Shown: positions 22,507 to 36,147, counted from the first letter of the stretch. The stretch is 64,000 nucleotides of DNA from Pseudorasbora parva (GCF_024679245.1 NC_090177.1:23385950-23449949), one strand, 5' to 3'. A program made the numbers and translations. The notes: generated by a model not told the origin, from the sequence alone.

Positions 22507-23157
22507 AGTTGCTATATCATCCTCCTGCATGTTGTTAATCCCTGCCTAGTCCCTAAAGCAACATACAGATATCAATCAAATCTATTTAATTCCAATCCAC
22601 TGAGGAACATCCATAGAAAGACAATCTTAGGATTTACTGTGAAAAAATAACTGTCTTTCACCTTCTCCGTTTGATCGCATCAATCTTTTGTACCGCTTCA
22701 TGTCACACAAATGAGGCAAGATAGGATTTTCTCTCAAGTGGTTTTGTTTCAAGAAATTATATGGATATCAAGTGGAAAACACACTAGCAAAAAGGATTAT
22801 GAAACAAAAGTATAAATAAATATAAACATACAGACTCAAATCTGATTGTCCGAAAGCCAAACAGAATGCTTGTTTATTTCCTACTGAACAACCTTTGTAT
22901 ATTTACATTTTATAATGGATATTGCTTATGTAAATATCATTGATAACAGTAATATTTTATATCAGGGGTCGCCAACTGGCGGACTCCGGTCCGGATCCGG
23001 ACCGCGAGATGCATCCATCCGGACCGCGAAGCCTTTTGACACACTGAAATAACTAAATGCCTAATGCGATTTAAAATAAATAAATAAATAATCACATTTA
23101 TATCAGGCAGCTCAGTAGAACCGTTTTTCCTGTGTTGCCTATGTCGCGCATTTCCTA

Positions 23158-23330
23158 TGAGCTCAGTTTTGAATCGACTCCTGACAGAAGAACTTCACGA
23201 TGAGTGTATCTCTTGTAGCACAGGGTGAAATCAGTATGTACATGGAGGATTTGAGGGAAATATAATATAAATGTAATAGGCCTACATCGTGCAGCTCTTC
23301 TGTCAGAAGTCGATTCAAAACTGAGCTTGC
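23158..23330. repeat. Inverted repeat inside the hAT
   Basis: GAGCTCAGTTTTGAATCGAC at 23159 is matched in inverse by GTCGATTCAAAACTGAGCT near 23308, each followed inward by a CTGACAGAAGA-type block and CACGATG. Arms are about 45 bp with a few mismatches. Confidence 0.75.
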
Positions 23331-23464
23331 GCGTATGTGAGCGTCCAGTGTGAGATCCTGAGACGCGCCCATGAGCTTCAGTCCGGTGTGCGGCTACGTT
23401 ACTATGCTCACTATATGTTTAGACGCGCAGTGAAGAGACTGAAGAAAGCGGCGCGCAAAACAGA

Positions 23465-23729
23465 GGCTGAATCAGAAATTGGCCCCTTAACCCTCATCCA
23501 CTATTCCCTACGTTAGTCCACTATTACAGTTCACTTGAAGGAGTGAATGAAAACGAGTGCATGAAGTCGGACAGCTGTTGTGTGTACATCGGCTGTACAT
23601 CGGCTGTTATTGCGGTGCAACATGTGAGTACACTCAAACATGTCCACTGTGGTTTCGGACGCCACTACAAATGGCTGTCCCCTCAAATAATGCCCTATTT
23701 AGGGTATAAGGGCGATTTCTGATTCAGCC
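23465..23729. mobile_element. MITE with GGCTGAATCAGAAAT ends
   Basis: Begins GGCTGAATCAGAAATTGGCC and ends GGGCGATTTCTGATTCAGCC. Contains GGACAGCTGTTGTGTGTACA and a partial tandem of TACATCGGCTG. A second copy with the same internal blocks in reverse orientation is at 27553-27746. No TSD could be assigned. Confidence 0.65.
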
Positions 23730-24296
23730 ATACACATTTTAAAGACCCCTTTATCCTCAGCAGTCTGAGGTAAGGGCGCAGAAAATAAATGAGCCAATTT
23801 CTCACATGCACTGAAGTTCAGACAATGTAGCTATATTCACTTTTTTATTATTATTATTATTATTTTATTTTTTTGGAACAAGGAATGTTTATGCTTCCAT
23901 TCCATCTTTAAGTTCAACTCAGCTCAGCCTTTTGATAGGTTATTTACGTTTTTCTGGATTTAAAGGAACAGTTGAAATAAAGAGATAAAATATTTTGTGG
24001 ACTTTTTCATTTTTCCAACACTGGTGGCACCTTATTTTTGCTTGTTTGTGTTTCTGGATGATATTGCAAATGATTTTTTACCAGTGCAATTTGAAGCACA
24101 GAGAGAGCAGTGCTGAAGATAGTCTCTACCTAACTAAATGTAGGCTATACATGTGAATGAACATAACATTATGTTATGAGATTTCTGTTTTGTTTTTTAA
24201 CCAGGAGGGTTTGTGTTCATTGATTGTTACTGTTTATCTCAGTTCAGCAGAAAAAGCCCTTTAGTTGCTAGTAATGTTGAAATTAATGTACTTTCA

Positions 24297-24342
24297 GTGC
24301 AGATTTAGAGATGAAGGCATTTTTTCATCTCTAAATCTGCAC
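24297..24342. repeat. Perfect 19-bp stem hairpin
   Basis: GTGCAGATTTAGAGATGAA (24297-24315) is followed after 8 nt by its exact reverse complement (24324-24342). Lies inside the hAT. Confidence 0.9.
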
Positions 24343-24848
24343 CATCATATTTTTGTCAGACATGGCTACTGGTTGAATTAGATATTTTGTACCAAAGCAA
24401 ACAGAATAACCTCAAAATTAAATACATTTTTTGAAGGATTACCTATGTTTGCTTTAAAAAAATGAAAAGACATACTTTATCTATATGAGAACATATTATA
24501 TTTTGTTCAATAAAGACATTTTAATCTACACTAATTTCTTTAGTCTGGCAAAAAGACATCGATTCATGTTTTTAGGTATATAACTGTCCGGACCTCGGCC
24601 GGTGAGAAGGTTTTTTTTCTGGACCCCAAGCTATTTTAGTTGAAGACCCCTGTTTTATATAAATAACATGGCAAATTTGATATTGAGAAAGGATCCGTTT
24701 GTGATTGTGATTTTGACTTCAGTTAAAGTTAGCTACATTATTAGATGGCTGCAAAAACTGTCTTTATGAGTGAGTCAGTAACAAATACTCATATTGATAT
24801 GGAAAGAAACAAGGAAATAGGATGTTGTTTTTAAATTTAAAGAACTCC

Positions 24849-26110
24849 TTAAAGGGTTAGTTTACCCAAAAATGAAAAACCATTAATTACTTAAAGGGTT
24901 AGTTCACCCAAAAATGAAATTGATGTCCTTAATGACTCACCCTAATGTCGTTCCACACCCGTAAGACCTCTGTTCATCATTGGAACACAGTTTAAGATAT
25001 TTTATGTTTTAGTCCAAGAGCATATGCAGTCAATGCCCACTTTACTGTCCATGTCCAGAAAGGGAATAAAAACATCATCAAAGTAGCCCATATGTGACAT
25101 CAGTTGGTTGATTAGAATCTCTTGAAGCATCGAAAATACATTTTGGTCCAAAAATATCAAAAACTATGATTTTATTCAGCATTGTCTTCTCTTCCGCGTT
25201 CTTCCAAAAAGATTCAAACGGTATGAATCGATCAATGATTCGGGTCGCCAATGTCACGTGATTTCAGCAGTTCAAATCGCGTCAAACTGCCAAACTGCTG
25301 AAATCACGTAACATTGGCGACCCGAAGCATTGATCGATTCACTGATTCATTAACAATTTGAATCTTTTTGGAGACACACAGAAGAGAGGACAATTCTGAA
25401 TAAATTCATTGTTTTTGATATTATTGGATCAAAATGTATTTTCGATGCTTCAAGAGATTCTAATCAACCAACTGATGTCACATATGGACTACTTTGATGA
25501 TGTTTTTATTCCCTTTCTGGACATGGACAGTACAGTGGGCATTGACTGCATATGCTCTGGGACTAAAATATAAAATATCTTCAACTGTGTTCCAATGAAG
25601 AACAGAGGTCTTGCGGGTGTGGGACGACATTAGGGTGAGTCATTAATGACATCAATTTCATTTTTGGGTGAACTAATCCTTTAACCTAATGTCATTCTAC
25701 ACCCCTAAGACCTCCGTTCATCTTCGGAACACAAATGAAGATATTTTTGTCGAAATCCGATGGCTCAGAAGGCCTCCATTGACACCAATGTAATTTCCTT
25801 TCTCAAGACCCATAAAAGGCACTAAAGACGTCGTTAAAAAGTCCATCTAACCACAGTGATTCTACAATAATTTTATGAAGCGGCGAGAATAGTTTTTGAG
25901 GGCAAAAAAATAAATAACGACTTGTATAGTGAAATAGGCAGATTTCAAAACAAAGTTTCGGACCGTTATGAATCAGTGTATCGATTCATGGTTCGGATCG
26001 TGTGTCAAACTACCAAACTGCTGAAATCACGTGACATTGGCGATCCGAATCATGAACCGATACACTGATTCATAACGTTCTAAACTTTGTTTTGGAATCG
26101 GCCCATGTGT
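24849..26110. mobile_element. Angel-like MITE (type A), split by another MITE
   Basis: The first 42 bp (TTAAAGGGTTAGTTTACCC to ATTAATTAC) are separated from the rest, which resumes at 25685 with CCTAATGTCATTCTACACCC. The join reproduces the block order of the intact type A copy at 40794. A 115-bp central palindrome is at about 25963-26078. The right arm fades near 26110 without a terminus. Confidence 0.8.
24891..25684. mobile_element. Complete Angel-like palindromic MITE (type B), 794 bp
   Basis: Bounded by TTAA at 24891-24894 and 25681-25684, with inverted termini AAAGGGTTAGTTCACCC and GGGTGAACTAATCCTTT. Arms pair over about 300 bp each. It inserted within the older type A MITE. Confidence 0.9.
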
Positions 26111-26703
26111 TTTTGTGTTTTTGGAGAAAAACAGTGTACAAAATAGCTTATTACTTGTTTTTGAATGTAAAAACGATCCAAACATCATAAGTTGACAACA
26201 GTATAATTTTTTTTTTAAAGCCAGTTGACATGAAACCTTTAATATACATTTTAAAATGTCAGCAGCCATTACTCAGAGAATGTAGAGAATGTAGACTCAC
26301 ACAATCCATCTGAAATCACTCTAATACAGTACTTAATTGCAGTCTTACTCATAATTTACTTTGAGTATCTTTTTTTTTCATAGTTTTTGAGGATGGCATC
26401 TCATGCAACCTGTCCAAGCCATCAGTCTAATTTGTCAAGTTCTGCATGTGACAGATAAATATGCTCCAAAATACCATAGAGTTATGCATATCCTAACTGT
26501 GAATACCTAAATTGCATTCTCTGTCTTCTATTATACATTGTTCTCCCTGATTAACCAACATTTGAAAGCCTGTGGCCTAAACCATTCACATAATGACTAA
26601 ACAGTCCACTGTCACTACTGAACAAATATATTAATATCTTTGTTTTTTGCAAAAAAAGAGGATGTGAAGTCTAGAGTATGCACCATGACTCAGTGCTTCT
26701 CTT

Positions 26704-26832
<129 letters not shown>

Positions 26833-27552
26833 TCTCATGAACCTGTGAACTCAAACCACCATTTACAGCAATTAAAGTCTCTCCTTCTCTCTCTGGCTCA
26901 GCGGAAGAGAACCAAAATGACCCACTCCAGGGGACACAGATGGGGAATGGCTGTACATCACCTGCCTCCATCTGGCCCTGCAAAAACTTAAAAAAAAGTT
27001 TAAGTTTAAAGTTTAAGTAAAGTTTAAAAAAAAAAGAGATTAACTCCTAATTTCTTCATGTTGACAACAACTATTTAAAATACAATATGCAACTCATTCA
27101 GAGATTTGCATTCTGAATATTTTTTTTTTTAAATACAAATGGTCTGGATGAAATCTAAGTGGGTTTATTAAAAATAAAACGAGAACGTGTTTACTTGAGA
27201 CAGATCCTATAACAGCAGAAAGTATGAGAAAGGCCCAAGAGGATGGCAGTAAGAAATGCATCTGAGTCTTACACTGGTTTCTGCTCTGATATTAAGTCTA
27301 TTTACATTGACATTCTTTAACCTGCTAAGACTAGAAGCAGTAACAACATCCTGGGGATCTAAACAGTGTATGGAAGAAACCTTCATCCATCCTTTGAACC
27401 CAGCATAAAAGAAAAAAAAGAAACCTTTTTCATTTTAAATATAATTTAGTAAATAAAAATTCCAAATAAGCTCATTTTTATTTAAAATGGTTTAAACCAT
27501 GATTTTCATGCTATACCCTCAATTTGGGTTAGTTGGGCAACTATGGTTGCCG

Positions 27553-27746
27553 AAACCATAGTGGACATTATTGAGTGCACTCATTCAATCCCACATTGCA
27601 CCGCAATAATGAGTGTAGAGCCGATGTACACACAACGGCTGTCTGAATTCACTTACTCCTTCATTCACTTCTTCAAGTGAACTATATTAGTGGACTAACA
27701 TAGAGATAAGTGAATGAGGGTTTAAGGGGCGATTTCAGATTCAGCC
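27553..27746. mobile_element. Fragment of the GGCTGAATC-ended MITE
   Basis: Ends GGGGCGATTTCAGATTCAGCC and shares GTACACACAACGGCTGTC and TTCACTTCTTCAAGTGAAC-like blocks, inverted, with 23465-23729. The left end is truncated. Confidence 0.6.
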
Positions 27747-28371
27747 AAGAAGAAAGATGCCCAAGGGCACTAATCATTTGTGTGAACATGCCATTGATAT
27801 AATTCAATAACATTTTTAAACATGTTATATGCAATTGGGCATATTTATATCAAACTTGACACCATAACATTTTCACATACATTTTTTTCATCTTAGTGGT
27901 CTAAACATGACCACACAACTGGCTCTTTCTGTGGGTACAGATAACGCCTTCCACTAGCTGCCTACCTGCTGAGTCTGTAATGGGTCAGATGAGTGGTCCA
28001 GCTGTGTCTGCCTGCCAGAACCTCCAGAAGTGAGCTTGGACTGAGCTTTAATGCGTGGCACATCAATCTGACATGCCTCTCATCTTTTCATGTCTCAGCC
28101 ATCAGGACACCCCATGGTGCCTCTGGCCCGGGAGGTATTTTAATGGAATTAACCCAAATGGGCATTTTCAGTTTGAGGAGGAGGAACTTGTGTATCACAG
28201 CATGCTCAGTGTAATATTTTATATGAGTGCAGTGCATATCTACACCGATAAACTAGCTGCTTTCCCCCAGGCTCAGGCCATCATTATTTCACATGACTTT
28301 ATCTATCTCTCTATAGAGATCACAGTATGAGCTTAAAAAGCAAATAACAGTGGTGCGGATATACGTATATA

Positions 28372-29528
28372 CACTCACCTAAAGGATTATTAGGAACACT
28401 ATATTAATAACTGCCTTAATTCTACGTGGCATTGATTCAACAAGGTCCTGAAAGCATTTTTTAGAAATGTTGGCCCATATTGATAGGATAGCATCTTGCA
28501 GTTGATGGAGATTTGTGGGATGCACATCCAGGGCACGAAGCTCCCGTTCCACCACATCCCAAAGATGCTCTATTGGGTTGAGATCTGGTGACTGTGGTGG
28601 GCATTTTAGTACAGTGAACTCATTGTCATGTTCAAAAAAACAATTTGAAATGATTCAAGCTTTGTGACATGGTGCATTATCCTGCTTGAAGTAGCCATCA
28701 GAGGATGGGTACATGGTGGATATAAAGGTATGGACATGGTCAGAAACAATTCTCAGGTAGGCCATGGCATTTAAACGATGCCCAATTACACCACCACCAC
28801 CAGGCTGCACAGTGGTAACAAGGCATGATGGATCCATGTTTTCATTCTGTTTATGCCAAATTCTGACTCTACCATCTGAATGTCTCAACAGAAATCAAGA
28901 CTCATCATCAGACCAGGCAACATTTTTCCAGTCTTCAACTGTCTAATTTTGGTGAGCTTGTATTGTATCATATAATTGTAGCCTCTTTTTCCTATTTGTA
29001 GTCGAGATGAGCGGTACCCGGTGGGGTCTTCTGCTGTTGTAGCCCATCCGCCTCAAGGTTGTGCGTATTGTGGCTTCACAAATGCTTTGCTGCATACCTC
29101 GGGTGTAACGAGTGGTTATTTCAGTCAAAGTTGCTCTTCTATCAGCTTGAATCAGTCGGCCTATTCTCCTCTGACCTCTAGCATCAACAAGTCATTTTTG
29201 CCCACAGGACTGCCGCATACTGGATGTTTTTCCCTTTTCACATCATTCTTTGTAAAAAATAGTTTAATGTGGTTGTGCGTGAAAATCCCAGTAACTGAGC
29301 AGATTGTGAAATACTCAGACCGGCCCGTCTGGCACCAACAACCATGCCACGCTCAAAATTGCTTAAATCACCTTTCTTTCGCATTCTGACATTCAGTTTG
29401 GAGTTTAGGAGATTACCAGGAACACACCCCTAAATGCATTGAAGCAACTGCCATGTGATTGGTTGATTAGATAATGGATGGCATTAATGAGAAATTGAAC
29501 AGGTGTTCCTAATAATCCTTTAGATGAG
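28372..29528 (-). mobile_element. Tc1-like transposon, inactive
   Basis: TA dinucleotides at 28370-28371 and 29529-29530 flank termini CACTCACCTAAAGGATTAT and ATAATCCTTTAGATGAG. Length 1157 bp is about right for Tc1. The transposase is on the minus strand with several breaks. Confidence 0.88.
28447..29384 (-). pseudogene. Tc1 transposase pseudogene
   Basis: From ATG 29384 the minus strand reads MRKKGDLSNFERGMVVGARR and LSISQSAQLLGFSRTT (paired-like DNA-binding helices). It then breaks by stops and frameshifts around 29150-29270. Homology resumes with IRTTLRRMGYNSRRPHRVPL (from 29128), is broken again near 28940, and continues with RIWHKQNENMDPSCLV and DGYFKQDNAPCHKA, the second catalytic Asp. 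A stop follows at 28655-28657. The third catalytic acidic residue is seen beyond it in SPDLNPIEHLWDVVE. At least three lesions make it inactive; the first catalytic Asp lies in the damaged zone. Confidence 0.85.
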
Positions 29529-30431
29529 TATATTATATATATATTCTTTAGAAATTAAGTGCCTTGCAAATTCTTTGATATGAGAATTTTATGGGATAAT
29601 ATGACACATCTAGTGGAAGCAGGACAAAAAGCTCTCTATTGGAGTTATTGCTTGTACAAATGTTGAAGGAGTTCGGAGAAATGCTGACTTGTGGTTTTTC
29701 ACTAATGCTCCCCATAAATTGAAATGACATTCCATTGTTTCAATGAAAAAATTGTGAACCAAAACTAAGGGTCAATGAATCATCTGCCTCAAACTGTGAT
29801 AGTATTGCATAATCACATTTTTATGACACATGTGAGCATGCATACCTTTCTTTTACTGTGTTAGCTGCTCAGATATTCAAGATATCATGAAGTTGTATTC
29901 ATCACCAAAAAAGATTTTAATACACCTGAAGAGTGCATATTTCTGCACATCTTGACCTGTCATGGAAGCGCCAGGTTGTTTTTAATACACATTTTGTGTA
30001 CCGTGTGATTTCAATGGGTTTCCATTTATAAATGTTGTCTCAGCAAATCAAGGACTAGCTTGTCACATTGCTGCTATATTTAGTCAGACAGTTGCATGTA
30101 AGAGACACAGAGACAGTCTGGGCTGATTAAGTTTGACAGCTCTCCCCTCCCTTCTCCTTGAAACTTTAGCCAATAGATCCACATAAATACACAAACACAC
30201 ACAGATACAGGAGTGAGAGATCAAGCAGACACACCTGTAGGTATTAATTCTGCATGCAAACTGTGAAAAATCAAACAAATAGTCCTAAACTAGAACAAAG
30301 CCCACTTCTTTGCTCTAAAACTATGAAACGGTTGCTCACAGAGTCTGAGTGAGAAAGAGTCCCAAATATCTCAGGAGCATCATCTAAGTATTTAAGAACA
30401 CTGCTTCTCTGAGACTTATTTAGAGGAACAG

Positions 30432-30530
30432 AAGGGTTAGTTCACACAAAAGGGAAAATTCTATCTACTCACCCTCATGTCAATCTAAATATGTATGATT
30501 TTGCTTCTATGTGACACATAAATAAACACA
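30432..30530. mobile_element. Truncated Angel-like MITE arm
   Basis: AAGGGTTAGTTCACACAAAA followed by CTACTCACCCTCATGTC; no partner arm. Confidence 0.6.
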
Positions 30531-30992
30531 AATAAATTTAACGGAATGTCCTAGCTACTCTTTTACAAACATTAATGTACAATAACTTGGGATGTCAAAA
30601 TCCAAAATATAAGCGATAATGCCACTATTTTCACTAAGTAACAGCTTTGACCACGAGTGACAAAAAGATGATGCACAATCTGCAACACCACTAGAGGGCA
30701 GATAAGGCTGAATAATAAAATCAATTATACCATGGGCTGTCTGAAAACTCAATTCCGATTGGCTGGAAGGCGTGCAATAAAACCATTCAATGCACAGGTA
30801 GTTCCAAGTCAGTTGAATCACCTTCTATATTAATGCACTGTTTACATTGAAGCATGCATACACGAAAACATTCAGGAGCACAGAAACTTGTCAAAGCTGC
30901 CCTGCCCTTTTAGCAATAAAATAGCTTTGCTACTGAATCGCTATATATTTCTCAACAACAAGGGAGTTACATCGAACAGATACAGGTACACA

Positions 30993-30994
<2 letters not shown>

Positions 30995-31079
<85 letters not shown>
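30995..31079. repeat. (CT)n microsatellite
   Basis: About 42 units without interruption. Confidence 0.95.
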
Positions 31080-31081
<2 letters not shown>

Positions 31082-31398
31082 TTTAATTCATTCAAATAAA
31101 AAAATGTAATCTTAAACACTACTTTATCTCTGTGTCTGATTCAAAGAGGGCTGAATTCTAGATCTAATGAGCTACAACTGACGAAAATAACCGTCAGCTT
31201 TACCCTTCCTTTCAGATATTGCACTGCAAACATCAATACCAGTTTTAGTGCTGACAAATGACCATGATATAATTGTGATAATCCACAGCTAGCTATGCAT
31301 TAAAGTGTTTAAATGCATGACGTGGAGGCAAAGAACTACCTGACGCAAAGTGCATTCAAATTGTTTTTTATCCCTTACATCACTACTGATGCTTCTTA

Positions 31399-33054
31399 TT
31401 AAAGGTGCAATATGTAATATTTTTTCAGTGTAATATATTTAAAAACCACTAGGCCAGTGTAATATATTTTGTTCAGTTGAGTACTTACAATATCCCAACA
31501 ATATTACAATATTTCCAACTATTTGTAAATCATGATAAAATTGCTATTTTATCCAAGGAACCAGGACGTGTGAGGGAGTCACCTGTCAATGGCGTCATAT
31601 CCGCCATTTCCCCTTTTACTGCTGTAGAAACCTAGCAGCATGCTGTTGTAGTTTTGTTCAAACATGATGGATCATGGCAAATAGACTTTGGAACAAAATG
31701 AGAAATGAAAAGAAGAACAGTATCGACATGGTGTTTTCGAGATGGCGAGAGCTTCGCAACAAACTTCGACTTGACAGAGAGAGGCCATTCTTGCATGAGA
31801 TTAGAATTCTAGTGCTGATGTAGCTTACTGTTAGGGTGCTTTCACACCTGCCTCATTTAGTTCGGTTTAGTTCCCTCTTTGGTGCGGTTCGTTTGTTCAG
31901 GTCTGAAAGCAGCAATCGCACTCGGGTGCGCACCAAAAGCGGACCAAACAAGCGTTCCGAGACCTCCTTGAAGAGGTGGTCTCAGTACGCTTTCAAACGA
32001 ACTCTGGAGCTGTTGGTTTGTGGTGAGAACGTGATCCGTCCTCGAACAGAACCAACTGCAAAAGTACTGATCATTTTTGGACTGAATCAGCTGCCGTAGT
32101 CAGCTGTGCTGACATTGTGTGCATGACTTTATTACCTGATAGATTGTTGGAAATATTTTCGGGAAGATGAGCATGTCAGAGTTAATAATTAATGCACACC
32201 TCTGCTTGAAGTGACGCGCGCTCGCCGTTTGAAGTGCATAAGAACGTTGTTTTCACGTCGCATCCGCGCTTCATTATAGAAATGTATTGTTTGCATACTG
32301 TGGTAAATACACACAGTTACTGTGTAGTAGATTATGGCCAGGGACAAAACTAGCCTGCGCAGTCATCTCTCCATAGTGTTATTATAGTTTGCTGGCTTTG
32401 CCTGAATTTTCCCACACGTAAATTCTGACCAATCGAAAAGCAGTTTAGGAAATACGCCATGGCCAATGAGTGATGTGGATGTCGTCACGTGTCTGCGTTT
32501 TGGTTTGTTTCAACTGGTTCTGACCAAAGCAATTAGTGTGGTGTAAAAAGGAACCAAAAAAGCTGAAAAATGCAACAATGTATAATTGTTTGCCCTTGGT
32601 TCGGACCAAATGAACCGAACTAGAGATGTGAAAGCACCCTTAGTCTCATACAGCCAACAAACTAACTCACAAAATAACATAACTTTCAACACACTCAAAT
32701 GCTGTTTAGCTAGACCAAGTGAAACAGCATTGCGTTTCCTCACAATTTTAATTAATCAAATAAACTGACCTGTATGAGTAATTCAGAATTCGCAGGTAGT
32801 TCGGTACAATGAAATGTCCTAATTTCTTTATATCCCCCAGGACTCGGGTGTATGGCGCTGATATCTGGCTATTAGTAATTGCGCCCTGCCTCATGCCACA
32901 GTCATGTTAAAAACATGAATGCATTCACTCATCCAAAAACATTATTAGATCCATCAGTATGACATCTCATTTAAAAAGTCATCAATCTACAGCTTTGTTA
33001 TTGTTTTGAAGTACCGACCCCCTAGCGCTGAAAAAATGCATAGTGTAGCTTTAA
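31399..33054. mobile_element. TTAA-bounded element, split by a Harbinger-like copy
   Basis: Boundaries TTAAAGGTGCAATATGTAAT at 31399 and ATGCATAGTGTAGCTTTAA ending 33054 are inverted and imperfect. After excision of the inner 806-bp element plus one TTA, the interior is about 850 bp without an ORF. Confidence 0.7.
31834..32639. mobile_element. PIF/Harbinger-like non-autonomous element with TTA TSD
   Basis: Ends GGGTGCTTTCACACCT and its near complement TGTGAAAGCACCC, flanked by TTA at 31831-31833 and 32640-32642. A 3-bp TTA duplication is typical of PIF/Harbinger. Subterminal blocks around CGGTTTAGTT and GAACCGAACTA are inverted. The open frame 31836-32099 has no transposase motif. Confidence 0.75.
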
Positions 33055-36000
33055 GTGGCAAGATTTTCTTGAAAATGTTTTGTGATTTTTGAGGTACAAA
33101 TGCACAATTAGCCATCATTAATATTAAATAGCAAATCAGAAGTAGTTCCTATCTTAGGCAACTAATGGTCCATTCATTTATAAATGATCGACGTGTATAT
33201 AAGTTGAACAACATAACATAAACAACGCAACAAAGCTGTAATTATGAGTAAGAAGCTTAGGATTTTCTTTGAGCCTTGAGTTTTTGATTGGGTCAGTGGA
33301 CACAATGTCTGTATTGACGACACATTTTTTGTTTACAATAAAATGAGCTAAATTGGATGTACAAAATATGATATTGTACAATTCCGATAGAATATATAAC
33401 AATTTCGTTTACAGCATCTTCATAAATTGAATTATAAAACAGCAAAAATACAGCTGATGAACATTTTTTTTTATTAGAAGTTCAAGTAGAAGATTTTAGA
33501 AAGGGTATCTTGCTTACCAACTCATAAATACGAACTTCCCAGGAGGACTGAAAGCACCAAAATTACCAATACAGTGCTAATAATTAATAACCTAGTATAG
33601 CAAAAAACAATCTGCACGTTTATGTATGATTGTGTGCGGCTGTTTGCATTGGTGGACATTTCTCTACTCGATCGATCGTGTCAGACAACCGGTTTCCCAG
33701 CAAGCTGTCTGGGACAGGGGGACAATGTGTGCCCTGTATTATTGTAAAACAGTCCTCATCATACATCTCTAATAATGCCAGACAGAACTTGGCTCTACAT
33801 CGGTTAGACTCAAGTGCTCAATTACATAACGTGAAATAGAAAGATTGACTACGTCTAAAAAGTGGAAAGTCTGAGGAAACCGTGTCTCTCCTCACAGTGA
33901 CACCTGCACTTTGTGATTAAAGAAAAGTAAAATGAACAACCTTCACTCCGTACTGACATGATATATTTCCGCACTTTTTTTCAGAGAAACTTTATCAAAG
34001 CCAGGGGTGTCTCTTTGATGTTAGGGAAGTAAAAAAAGGGCAACAGGAAAGACACTTGATTGCTTTCAAACATCCCCTCAGAATGTCAGCCGCCTTCTCG
34101 TAGCCGCAGGTCATTCGGAGATTAATAAAAGCAAGTAGCTAAAGTCCACTGACTTAATTGGAAATATACGGCGTGTGTATCATTTCTGCTACTGCAAGAG
34201 AGTTGAGTCTCTCTGGACCTTGAATGGGTTTAGATGACCTGAGATGGGGTTAGATAGAGTGTGGGACCAGCAGCCTGAAATCTGAGTGCCGTATTGTTTG
34301 CTAAGTGCTTCCGGATTTAGCGCTGGTCTGGTATTAGGCCGGGATGCTGTTGTGAAGGGGAAGACAATACGGTACAGAGTTGCAAAACATGCAGCTGGAG
34401 TATTCAGTAGAGAATGAGAGAAAGAGAAGGTTTGGGGTTTGATTCAAACATAAAGGGATCGATCACCCTTAAAAATCCTTTACTCACCTCATTTCATTCC
34501 AAAATGAGTTAGCCATCCCTTTAATTAATTCATTTAAAATAATGTTTTAATGAAAATGTATATCCTAAAGTGTTATACCACTATTTATATATTATTACAC
34601 TATATTTTGTTATACTACTAGGTTTACTAGTTTAGAATGTTTATATTTTCAGTTTTATTTGAATAACAATATTTTGTTATGTGCTTTTCTCTTTTGTATT
34701 AGTTGTTTTAGTATTGTATTATTCTGAATTCTAATTAGCTTAATTTATTTTTATTTAAGTTTTAATAATTGTAATACTTTAACTTCAACTTATTTCAGTT
34801 AATTGCAAAGACAATTTCATATTTTTATGTAACTTTTTAAATGTATTATTTCATCTGATATTTATTTTTTTTTAAAAATTATTTTCAGTAGTTATAGTTC
34901 TAATTGACAAAAACAGTGATGCGTTAAGAATCTTTTAATGACACTTAACACATCACTGTTATTTACATTCTTTTTCTTCTGGGAAAACAAACCCAAAATA
35001 TTGATGACTCACCCTGCACTACTCAGATTTTCATCCAATCAGATGCTCTCTACAACAGCTATCTTGACATGCACCCTAATAATCAGAATTATGCCTAAAT
35101 ATTTGCTAAAAACTATTTTCTAACATGTACAGTGTAAGTAATCTTTCTTTTTAGATATTTGTCTTCAAGACAAAAATTACAATTAAATTTACAGTAGTTC
35201 TGTGACATTCTTGTGGTGGCTTTCTCCTATTCTGAATGCGGCGACTGGGGCACTGCACATGCACTGAAGTTTTGTTTAGAATTCTTGTTGCATATGTAAA
35301 TTAAAATGTTAATCAGATTGCAACGTTTAGTGTTCATAAAATCAGAACTTTCAGAATCTAAAATTGGATTCAATTCCAATTGATGAAATTAGTCTATGAA
35401 AATGAAACTGGAGAACTGTTTTACCTCCTGTAAAATGTTACTTCTTTGACCCTACAATAAAGAGATTTGTCAAAAAAAAAGAAAATTAGTTTATGTAAAC
35501 ATACCTACTTGAGAATCCCTCCCTATGATACATGCAACATAGCAACTACTGTCGCAAGAATTAAAGTTCATGGCTGTGACAAAAGGCAACTGGCTATTTA
35601 AAAAAAAGAGAGCATACATTCAATAGGTCCCAGCCAAACTTCATTTCGAAACGAAATGCATCAACACAGGAATGAAAACTATGCTAGACAGACAATTTCA
35701 TGCTGTCTTTAGCCCAAGACCTAAAGCTAATGCTGTTATATGCACGTAATGACAGTGACCTAAATTGCTCATATGCAACAAAAAGAGAGAAATAGTCTGA
35801 ATGTTAGAGTGCAAGTAAAAGAGACAGGGAGATGAGAATGCCTCATAAACAGATACAAGTCTCTTGATTGACACACAGTCGGCAACACCTTTCCTCTAAT
35901 GCAGCATCATCTCTGAATATTGAAGCATTCCTGCTGGATCTGCGCACAGATTGGTTTGTGACGCAAAGCAAGGTCCCTTCATTAAGCGAACCAATATAAA

Positions 36001-36147
36001 TCCATTCATGCTAATGTATGCCACGTCTAAAAGCACAATCTGCATGTAATGACCACTAAATAAACACGCGCTGCACCGCTGGTGAGAAATTTACATTCTT
36101 TTCATATTCAGATTGCCATTGAAAGAACCTTCTGAATTCAGACTCAC
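33055..36147. other. Non-coding stretch
   Basis: AT-rich intron; a 73-bp TTAA-ended Angel-like mini foldback at about 34452-34524 (AAAGGGATCGATCACCC ... GCCATCCCTTTAA) is the only repeat noticed. Confidence 0.5.

Larger units (their letters stand above)
22973..24652. mobile_element. 1.68-kb hAT element with exact TSD
   Basis: Starts CAGGGGTCGCCAACTGG and ends AGACCCCTG, flanked by TTTTATAT at 22965-22972 and 24653-24660. The GC-rich left subterminal zone (GGTCCGGATCCGGACCG) resembles fish Charlie/GTF2IRD2-type hAT elements from memory. No transposase ORF survives. It carries internal foldbacks at 23158-23330 and 24297-24342 and a secondary element at 23465-23729. Confidence 0.88.
29531..31398. 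other. Non-coding stretch
   Basis: Contains a short Angel-like left-arm fragment (30432-30530) and a CT microsatellite (30995-31079); otherwise nothing recognised. Confidence 0.5.
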
